NCBI GenBank assembly: GCA_013390945.1
Contig: JACAUC010000024.1
Span: 1 to 37,262 of the forward strand
Direction of reading: 5' to 3'
Origin: Candidatus Chloroheliaceae bacterium
GTDB lineage: Bacteria > Chloroflexota > Chloroflexia > Chloroheliales > Chloroheliaceae
DNA: 37,262 nucleotides
Shown in pieces: positions 31,224 through 37,262 of this stretch. The stretch's first letter is position 1. Each line of letters starts with the position of its first letter. Under the pieces are notes generated by a model. The model made no database searches, was not told the origin of the DNA, and saw only the letters and a program-made list of their open reading frames with translations. Made by a program: the position numbers and the translations under genes.

Positions 31224-32531
31224 ATGAAGAAACAATTCAATTTGTGGTCATTGCTCGTTACCAGCCTGATTTTTACCTCAATGTTGCTGGTGGCTTGTGA
31301 TAGTGCCACCAACACCCCGGCGGCGACAACGGCAGCGACAACGGCAGCAGCGTCTGCGGCGGCAAAAACTACCGCCGCAAGTGGAACGACACCTGGAACT
31401 GTGCGGATCTATAGCAGTTTACCCTTGACGGGTTCCTCAAGGCAGCAGAGCCTTACGCTAGTCAACGCTATGCAACTGGCACTGGATGACTTTACTGGTG
31501 GTACCAAGAAAATTGGTAGTCTTACCGTTGACTTTGTCTCGCTAGATGATGCCACCGCCGCTAAGGGACAGTGGGATGCCGATCAGGAAAAGGCCAATGC
31601 TAACAAGGCCGTCAATGATCCACAGACTCTTGCTTACATCGGTACCTTTAACAGTGGTGCGGCTAAAGTTTCGCTACCGATCCTCAATCAGGCGGGTATT
31701 GCGATGATTAGCCCGGCCAACACTAATACCTGTTTGACCATTTTTGATGCTGGCTCTGGTTGCGACAAGACTGAACCGGATGTCTACTATCCTAACAAAG
31801 TTCGCAACTATTTCCGGTTAGCCGCTCGCGATGACCTTCAGGGTCAGGCACTTGCCAAATTCATCACCACGCTCAACCTCAAGAAGGTCTATGTAATTGA
31901 TGATTCACAGACCTATGGTAAAGGTCTGGCGGACGGTTTTTCAACTGCGGCTAAGGCACTTGGGCTAGATCTAATTGCTCGCGACTCGATTGGTGGTAAA
32001 GAGAGCGATTACAAATCTTTAGCTGCCTCCATTAAGGCCAAGAGTCCTGACGCGATCTTCTTTGGTGGTATCAGTCAGCAGCAGGCAGGTAAACTGGTGG
32101 CCGATATTCGGGCCGCAGGTATCAAGGCTCCTTTCTTGGGTGGTGAGGGTATCTTGGACGATGCCTTTATCAAAGACGCTGGTATAGCGGGCGAAGGTGC
32201 TTATGCCACTATCGCTGGTGCGCTGGAAAAAGACCTCGGCCCTAAAGCTCAAGATGTTTTGAAGCGTTATCGCGATAAGTACGGCGCGACTGAGGCTTAT
32301 ACCATCTTTGGTTATGAAATTATGAGTGTAACTTTAACCGCGATTAAAAACGCTGGTACTGCCGATAAAGCTGCGGTTATCAAGGCTCTTTCTAACGTCA
32401 AAGATTTTGATGGTGTCTTGGGTAAATGGAGCTTTGATGCAAATGGCGATATTAGCCTTAGCACCTTTGTCGTTAATCAGGTGAAAGATGGCAAGTGGGC
32501 TGAATTGGTTGGGGTTAATGTACAGAAGTAG
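31224..32531 (+). CDS. Branched-chain-amino-acid-type ABC substrate-binding lipoprotein
   Basis: This protein of about 435 residues is a type I periplasmic-binding-fold protein (Peripla_BP_6, the LivJ/LivK family). The ATG at 31224 is chosen over an in-frame start at 31188 because AGGAGGAGAAAAGGA lies just upstream and the signal peptide then begins MKKQFNLW. The lipobox LLVAC gives a lipidated cysteine, followed by an Ala/Thr-rich tether of about 50 residues. The body has the family pattern VRIYSSLPLTGSSRQQ, MQLALDDFTGG, IGTFNSGAAKVSLPILNQAGIAMISPANTNTCL, KKVYVIDDSQTYGKG and PDAIFFGG. It delivers substrate to the permeases downstream; the ligand may be a branched-chain or other amino acid, or an amide. 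Confidence 0.92.
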   Translation: MKKQFNLWSLLVTSLIFTSMLLVACDSATNTPAATTAATTAAASAAAKTTAASGTTPGTVRIYSSLPLTGSSRQQSLTLVNAMQLALDDFTGGTKKIGSLTVDFVSLDDATAAKGQWDADQEKANANKAVNDPQTLAYIGTFNSGAAKVSLPILNQAGIAMISPANTNTCLTIFDAGSGCDKTEPDVYYPNKVRNYFRLAARDDLQGQALAKFITTLNLKKVYVIDDSQTYGKGLADGFSTAAKALGLDLIARDSIGGKESDYKSLAASIKAKSPDAIFFGGISQQQAGKLVADIRAAGIKAPFLGGEGILDDAFIKDAGIAGEGAYATIAGALEKDLGPKAQDVLKRYRDKYGATEAYTIFGYEIMSVTLTAIKNAGTADKAAVIKALSNVKDFDGVLGKWSFDANGDISLSTFVVNQVKDGKWAELVGVNVQK

Positions 32532-32567
32532 AAAAAACCCTCTTCTTAAAAATTGGCCTTAATCTTA

Positions 32568-32665
32568 AACCCGGTAGAAAATCCCCACTTCTCTAATTCC
32601 GTTCTATCGGGTTGAAGTACAAGAAAAATTAAGCCGGATCACAGGACTTTACTTGTGATCCGCTT
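32568..32665 (+). promoter_or_regulatory. Two strong hairpins between the binding-protein and permease genes
   Basis: AACCCGGTAGAA (32568-32579) pairs with TTCTATCGGGTT (32602-32613) with one G-U pair. CGGATCACA (32635-32643) pairs perfectly with TGTGATCCG (32654-32662). Neither is followed by a T-tract. They probably protect the upstream message or attenuate read-through, so that more binding protein than permease is made. Confidence 0.6.
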
Positions 32666-32746
32666 CTCTAAAAGAAGAATTGTACTGCTCAATAAGTAAA
32701 ATCGGATAAATTCAAAAATCGAATTAAAGAAACAGTGAAATAGTAG

Positions 32747-34180
32747 ATGGATAACTTACTCATTGCAGCGCCACTCTTGGTCTTGTGGTCTGGCGGTGGT
32801 ATCCTAGGTATTATAAGGCTCCAGAAAATGAGCTATAAGCTTAACTGGTTGCGCCTTTTAGCACTCTATGCTACCCCGGTTCTGCTAATATTCTATGTGA
32901 TTTTTTATCTAATCCAACCACTTGATGCCACTTGGCCGTCTAATCTTCCCGGCTCAGCCACCAATGTTCTGCTTTTGCTCGCATTGATTTTTGTCAGTCC
33001 GGCCTTGCTAGTTGCTTCTTGGCTTTTGCCCGACTTGACGGGTGATCCGGCTCGGTTGGCGGAGCAACGAGATCGCTTGGCTTCTATCCGGGGCTATGTA
33101 ATCCTAGGCGGTTTAATCTTTATCTCCCTGCTACTCCCCGTAATTGCTCTTTTTGCTTTCAAAGCTGCGCCGCGCTATGATGCCGTTATCTCGGTTATTA
33201 TTAATGGCCTGCTGGCCGGGGCACTTTATTCCCTAATTGCGCTAGGCTATACCTTGGTCTATGGTATTGTAGAATTAATTAATTTTGCCCATGGTGAAGT
33301 CTTTATGATAGGCTCCCTCACGGGCTTTGCTGTGATTACGGCTATTTTAGGAGTGAAACCCGGTGGCATTGTCAGTAAAGATACCAGTACTTTTAGCGTT
33401 ATTCTGGTTATTCTCTTTGCCATCCTAGTAGCGATGCTAGTTTGCGCCCTTCTCAACTTTTCGATTGACCGACTGGCTTACAAGCGTTTGCGTAATGCAC
33501 CTCGTTTGGCTCCGCTCATTACGGCGATTGGTATCTCCTTCATTCTACAAAATGTGGGCCTGTATCTTAACAGTTCCACTCCCAAGGGTTATCCCTACCT
33601 CTTTCCCAATAGTACCCGCACTGGCAATGCCGATGTGGTAGCTGATTGGATCGGTAATAGCGAGAGTCTTATCACTTTTCCGGTTACTTCGTTTATTGTA
33701 ATTATAGCGGCGGCGATTCTACTATTGGGTTTGCGCTATTTAATTAACAGTACCCGCACTGGTAAAGCGATGCGAGCGGTCGCTCAGAACCGCGAAGCGG
33801 CGGCTTTGATGGGGGTGAGCATCGAGCGTACTATTGGTTTTGCCTTTTTACTCGGTGGTGCGTTAGCTGGAGCGGCAGGGGTTATTTATGGCATTTATAA
33901 TGTCAGTGGTACCGTACGCTATGATCTCGGTTTCCAAAATGGCCTTTTTGCCTTTACTGCCGCCGTCTTAGGTGGTATCGGCAATGTAAATGGGGCAGTC
34001 TTGGGCGGCTTCTTTATTGGTTTGATCTATTCACTTAGCCAATCTAGCTTCTTCAGTCTTACTTCCGACTATTTAAGTCTGTCGGTTTGGGCACCTGTGG
34101 CGGTCTTTGGTGTACTGATCCTAATTATGATCTTTCGACCGACGGGTTTATTGGGCGATAGTGTACAAGAGAAAGTATAG
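32747..34180 (+). CDS. livH: Branched-chain-amino-acid-type ABC permease LivH with N-terminal extension
   Basis: This 477-residue permease is one half of the membrane channel. The LivH core begins near residue 143 (YDAVISVIINGLLAGALYSLIALGYTLVYG) and shows the conserved ELINFAHGEVFMIG, a LITAIGISFILQN segment, the GKAMRAVAQNREAAALMGV cytoplasmic loop that contacts the ATPase, and AAVLGGIGNVNGAVLGG. The first 140 or so residues are an added region with about four hydrophobic segments (for example LLALYATPVLLIFYVIFYL and VILGGLIFISLLLPVIALFAF), making the protein much longer than the usual 290-310 residues. The ribosome binding site is weak, which fits lower expression than the binding protein. 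livM follows after 6 nt. Confidence 0.92.
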   Translation: MDNLLIAAPLLVLWSGGGILGIIRLQKMSYKLNWLRLLALYATPVLLIFYVIFYLIQPLDATWPSNLPGSATNVLLLLALIFVSPALLVASWLLPDLTGDPARLAEQRDRLASIRGYVILGGLIFISLLLPVIALFAFKAAPRYDAVISVIINGLLAGALYSLIALGYTLVYGIVELINFAHGEVFMIGSLTGFAVITAILGVKPGGIVSKDTSTFSVILVILFAILVAMLVCALLNFSIDRLAYKRLRNAPRLAPLITAIGISFILQNVGLYLNSSTPKGYPYLFPNSTRTGNADVVADWIGNSESLITFPVTSFIVIIAAAILLLGLRYLINSTRTGKAMRAVAQNREAAALMGVSIERTIGFAFLLGGALAGAAGVIYGIYNVSGTVRYDLGFQNGLFAFTAAVLGGIGNVNGAVLGGFFIGLIYSLSQSSFFSLTSDYLSLSVWAPVAVFGVLILIMIFRPTGLLGDSVQEKV

Positions 34181-34186
34181 GCAACT

Positions 34187-35407
34187 ATGTCTGTGAATGC
34201 CCCTTTACCTCAAACTTCTGGTAGACGCACACGTATTACACGTATTACCAGAGAGCGCAACAAGCTAATTGCTTTTGCGGTTCTTTTCGTCGTGGCTATG
34301 CTCTACCCGTTAGTAGGTCGGCCAATCTTTGCTCTCTTTGATCCGAATAATAAAACGCTCTTTGGCGATATTACCGCCTCACTCAATACTACCCTGATTT
34401 TTACCCTGCTGGCGGTAGGCTTGAACATTGTGGTAGGTTATGCTGGCCTGCTTGATCTTGGATATGCGGCTTTCTTCGCCATTGGCGGTTATACGATGGG
34501 ATTTCTGACTAGCCAACAAAGTCCACTTTATGACACGCCTTTCCATACTAATTTTTGGGTAGCTTTACCGATTAGCTTTTTGATGGCGGCCCTCTTCGGG
34601 GTGCTGTTGGGCGCACCTACGTTGGGACTCAAGGGTGATTACTTGGCGATTGTAACGCTAGGTTTTGGTGAAATTGTACCGATCACCTTCAACACGCTGA
34701 ATAAGATTACCAAAGGTGATTCGGGTTTGGCTGGCCTGATTCAGCCCAATCTATTTGGTTTTCAGTTTACCGCCAGCACCGTAGAAGCGTGGTATTGGTT
34801 AGCTATCCTAGTGGTGGCACTCTCGATTTTCCTAGCACGTCGGTTGATTGACTCGCGCGTTGGTCGGGCTTGGATGGCGATGCGTGAGGATGAAATTGCG
34901 GCTTCGGCTATGGGTATTAATCTGGTGCGTACCAAATTGCTGGCCTTTGGTTTGGGTGCTTCCTTTGCCGGATTCGCTGGGGCCATTGCTGCTAATAGTC
35001 AAGGTTCGGCCAATCCTAGCCAGTTCCGCTATGATGTCTCCATCTTTGTGCTTTCGATGGTTATTTTTGGTGGTATCGGCAACCTTTGGGGTGTTATCGC
35101 TGGTTCTTTTATTCTTAGCCTTACCGACCGGCTGTTGATACCCTTCTTTACGGGTTTGGTCAAGAATTATGCCGAAGGCATCGAATTGACCACCCAAATA
35201 GATGCTAATGGTGTGCGTGTGACCGAGCCGAATATTTGGAAAGATATTTTGACCAATGTGGGTAGTGACTCGCGCCTCTTCATCTTTGGCTTGATCTTGG
35301 TAACGATGATGCTACTGTGTCCTGAAGGTCTCTTCGGGATCAACTGGAAAAAATCGGTAAAACAGTTGCTAAAACTGATCCGTATCTTAGGTGAGCTTGT
35401 GAGATGA
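34187..35407 (+). CDS. livM: Branched-chain-amino-acid-type ABC permease LivM
   Basis: This 406-residue permease pairs with LivH. A basic N-terminus (GRRTRITRITRERNK) precedes the first helix. Family motifs include LNIVVGYAGLLDLGYAAFFAIGGY, LGAPTLGLKGDYLAIVTLGFGEI, the coupling loop GRAWMAMREDEIAASAMGINLVRTKLLAFGLGASFAGFAG and FVLSMVIFGGIGNLWGVIAG. A loop of about 45 residues after the last motif (KNYAEGIELTTQIDANGVRV) is an insertion of unknown meaning before the final helix and PEGLFG. The gene starts 6 nt after livH. The next gene is 161 bp away across two palindromic repeats. Confidence 0.93.
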   Translation: MSVNAPLPQTSGRRTRITRITRERNKLIAFAVLFVVAMLYPLVGRPIFALFDPNNKTLFGDITASLNTTLIFTLLAVGLNIVVGYAGLLDLGYAAFFAIGGYTMGFLTSQQSPLYDTPFHTNFWVALPISFLMAALFGVLLGAPTLGLKGDYLAIVTLGFGEIVPITFNTLNKITKGDSGLAGLIQPNLFGFQFTASTVEAWYWLAILVVALSIFLARRLIDSRVGRAWMAMREDEIAASAMGINLVRTKLLAFGLGASFAGFAGAIAANSQGSANPSQFRYDVSIFVLSMVIFGGIGNLWGVIAGSFILSLTDRLLIPFFTGLVKNYAEGIELTTQIDANGVRVTEPNIWKDILTNVGSDSRLFIFGLILVTMMLLCPEGLFGINWKKSVKQLLKLIRILGELVR

Positions 35408-35478
35408 AAAAAATCCTTATTCCCTCCATTACCGAGGATAGCGGTAGTCCCAAAGATACAGAATAAAAATCTCTAAAT

Positions 35479-35534
35479 GTAGGAGGGATTTCCAATCCCG
35501 AAACCTCTAAATGTAGGAGGGATTTCTAATCCCG
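35479..35534. repeat. Two family 3 palindromic repeats between livM and livG
   Basis: GTAGGAGGGATTTCCAATCC (from 35479) and GTAGGAGGGATTTCTAATCC (from 35513) each hold the palindrome GGGATT/AATCCC behind a GTAG head, with a 34-bp spacing. The same element is in the array at the right end of the window. Confidence 0.9.
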
Positions 35535-35568
35535 ATTTCCCTTTGAAGAAGAATTAGGAAACACATTT

Positions 35569-36375
35569 ATGGCCCTTCTTGATGCAAAAGGTATTTCAAA
35601 AAATTTTGGCGGTGTTGTTGCCGTAGATAAAGTAGACTTTCAGATTCCAGAGCGCAGTATTGTAAGCCTAATCGGGCCAAATGGGGCTGGTAAGACTACC
35701 TTCTTTAACCTGATTACCGGAATCTACGAACCGACCACCGGAGTAGTAATCTTTGATGGTAAACCCCTAGGTGGCCTCAAGCCTCACGAAGTAACCCAAA
35801 GAGGCATCGCTCGTACTTTCCAGAATATTCGTCTCTTTTCTAATATGACGGCCCTTGAAAATGTGCTGGTGGGAGAGCATTGTCGTCTGAATGCGGGGTT
35901 ATTGGGGGCAATTCTGCGCTCTCGGAAAGTAAAAGCCGAGGAAGTGGCGGCCAAGAATAAGGCGATGGAGTTGCTGGCTTTTGTCGGATTGGGCGGCAAG
36001 GAAGAGGAATACGCCAAGAATTTGCCCTATGGCGATCAGCGCCGTCTGGAAATTGCCCGGGCACTTGGTACTAATCCGAAATTGCTCTTTCTGGATGAAC
36101 CCACCGCCGGGATGAACCCAAATGAAACGGCCCGGCTAACCCGCCTAATTGACCAACTTCGCACCGAGCGGAGTGTATCGGTGCTACTGATCGAACACGA
36201 TATGAAGGTGGTAATGGAGATCAGCGACCGGGTGACGGTACTTAGTTTCGGTAAGAAGATCGCCGAAGGACTGCCGGAAGAGATTAAGGCTAATAACGAG
36301 GTGATTGAAGCCTACTTGGGTAAGGCTTACGCCAAATCCCATTCCGAGGAGAAAGAGAAAAATAGTGACCGATAG
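35569..36375 (+). CDS. livG: Branched-chain-amino-acid-type ABC ATPase LivG
   Basis: This 268-residue ATPase has Walker A GPNGAGKTTFFN, the Q-loop in GIARTFQNIRLF that marks the LivG group, a signature region YGDQRRLEIARAL, Walker B LLFLDEPTAGMNP and the switch histidine in LLIEHDMKVVM. The start lies behind AGGAA. It shares the operon with the permeases and livF, whose GTG start overlaps its end by 11 nt. With LivF it forms the nucleotide-binding pair that drives import. Confidence 0.95.
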   Translation: MALLDAKGISKNFGGVVAVDKVDFQIPERSIVSLIGPNGAGKTTFFNLITGIYEPTTGVVIFDGKPLGGLKPHEVTQRGIARTFQNIRLFSNMTALENVLVGEHCRLNAGLLGAILRSRKVKAEEVAAKNKAMELLAFVGLGGKEEEYAKNLPYGDQRRLEIARALGTNPKLLFLDEPTAGMNPNETARLTRLIDQLRTERSVSVLLIEHDMKVVMEISDRVTVLSFGKKIAEGLPEEIKANNEVIEAYLGKAYAKSHSEEKEKNSDR

Positions 36376-37132
36376 CGCAAAGCTCACTCCTAACGAAGCA
36401 CATCCAACCCTCGTGTTGGAGCAAGTTCAAAGTTTCTATGGCAACATTCAGGCTCTCAAAGGTATTTCGCTTAAAGTCTACCCCGGTGAAATTGTGACCT
36501 TGATTGGCTCTAATGGGGCGGGTAAAACCACTACCCTCAAGACCATTTCAGGGATTGTACGCCCTCGCTTTGGTCAAATTTTCTTAAACGATGTGCGGAT
36601 TGACCAAAATTCCCCGGAGCAGATTGTCAAGCTAGGTATTTCGCACTCCCCGGAGGGGCGCAAGATCTTTCCCCGTATGACCGTGCTGGAAAACTTGGAG
36701 ATGGGAGCCTACCTCCGCAACGACAAGCCTGAGATTCAGTCCGATCTGGAGCGGGTTTACCAACTTTTTCCGCGCCTCAGAGAACGTATCCGCCAAAAAG
36801 CAGGGACGATGAGTGGTGGTGAACAGCAAATGCTGGCGATTGGTCGCGCTCTGATGGCCCGCCCTACAGTTTTATTACTAGACGAACCTTCCATGGGTCT
36901 CTCGCCCGTACTAGTTGAGCAAATATTTGATATTATTGTAGATATAAATAACAACAAAAAAGGCACAACCATTCTGCTAGTGGAACAAAACGCCCTTGCC
37001 GCCTTGCAAATTGCCCACCGCGCCTACGTCCTACAAACTGGTTCGATTGTGTTAGAAGGCTCCGGTTCGGCCCTATTGGAAGACGAAAGCGTCCGCAGGA
37101 CTTATCTAGGCGAGTCGGTCGGTGTCGAATAA
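36365..37132 (+). CDS. livF: Branched-chain-amino-acid-type ABC ATPase LivF
   Basis: This protein of about 255 residues starts at the GTG at 36365, a short distance after GAGGAGAAAGAG and inside the end of livG, which indicates translational coupling. An upstream TTG at 36305 would add residues not found in the family. Motifs are GSNGAGKTTTLK (Walker A), LGISHSPEGRKIFPRMTV (the LivF-type Q-loop region), the signature MSGGEQQMLAIGRALM, Walker B VLLLDEPSMGLSP and LLVEQN, which carries Gln where many ABC ATPases have His in the switch (usual for LivF). It completes a five-gene importer. Confidence 0.95.
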   Translation: MTDSAKLTPNEAHPTLVLEQVQSFYGNIQALKGISLKVYPGEIVTLIGSNGAGKTTTLKTISGIVRPRFGQIFLNDVRIDQNSPEQIVKLGISHSPEGRKIFPRMTVLENLEMGAYLRNDKPEIQSDLERVYQLFPRLRERIRQKAGTMSGGEQQMLAIGRALMARPTVLLLDEPSMGLSPVLVEQIFDIIVDINNNKKGTTILLVEQNALAALQIAHRAYVLQTGSIVLEGSGSALLEDESVRRTYLGESVGVE

Positions 37133-37140
37133 AATCGCCA

Positions 37141-37262
37141 TTGTAGGAGGGATTTCTAATCCCGATTACCACTGTTCGTTGTAGGAGGGATTTCCAATCC
37201 CGATTACCACTGTTCGTTGTAGGAGGGATTTCTAATCCCGATTACCACTGTTCGTTGTAGGA
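37141..37262 (+). repeat. Tandem array of 38-bp units with family 3 palindromes
   Basis: Three full 38-bp units (37141-37178, 37179-37216, 37217-37254) and the start of a fourth that runs off the window. Each holds TTGTAGGAGGGATTT, C or T, then AATCCC and a constant ATTACCACTGTTCG. The units directly follow livF and may terminate or stabilise its message. The spacers are identical, so this is not a CRISPR array. Confidence 0.95.

Noticed and set aside
37141-37262. CRISPR array
   Set aside because: The spacing is regular, but the sequence between the palindromes is the same in every unit and no cas gene is present, so it is a tandem repeat.

Overview
The window looks like chromosomal DNA of a mid-GC bacterium, most likely a member of the Chloroflexota. 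This is an inference. The support is the combination of a GldA/GldF/GldG/DUF4340-type ABC operon, a complete liv-type ABC transporter operon, secreted beta-helix proteins, Shine-Dalgarno-led genes and several families of short GTAG-headed palindromic repeats. No rRNA or tRNA gene was seen.

Layout. (1) 1-6498: a transcription terminator at 170-200, then four same-strand phage-type genes: a putative head-tail adaptor, a large protein of unknown function, an SPP1-type portal protein and a large terminase. They run in the reverse of the usual terminase-portal-connector order and have no capsid gene behind them. The three long genes carry short repeats inserted in frame. (2) 6590-9421: a secreted beta-helix protein, a small DUF3592-like membrane protein and the tRNA queuosine enzyme QueA, separated by a composite palindromic repeat. 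(3) 9677-15681: an apparent operon of extracytoplasmic proteins: a pseudo-PP2C/transmembrane/propeller fusion, a secreted protein with a calcium-loop motif, an AT-rich beta-helix protein and a small lipoprotein. (4) 15802-18159: an OmpR-type response regulator and its histidine kinase. A convergent PHP-domain phosphoesterase follows at 18354-19217.

(5) 19436-25869 is a defence-like island. On the minus strand are two tandem MmeI/type IIG-like proteins. One is full length with a PD-(D/E)XK nuclease (D65, E75, K77). The other is a paralogue that has cleanly lost the nuclease and part of the helical domain but keeps the methyltransferase and a diverged specificity region. Divergent from them is an Rpn/DUF4351-family nuclease. 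Its C-terminal part has its own strong internal ribosome binding site and in-frame ATG, the layout expected of an intragenic antitoxin.

(6) 26134-30728 (minus): a GldA-type ATPase, an ABC-2 permease, a GldG-like auxiliary protein and a DUF4340 protein, which together should form one membrane complex. (7) 30860-37132 (plus): a perfect TTGACA-17-TATAAT promoter, a leader of about 330 nt, and then a substrate-binding lipoprotein, two permeases and two ATPases of a branched-chain-amino-acid-type (HAAT family) importer. The window ends in a tandem array of palindromic repeats.

Most unusual points: the in-frame repeat insertions in the phage genes, the paired MmeI-like proteins with and without nuclease, and the nested gene inside the Rpn nuclease.
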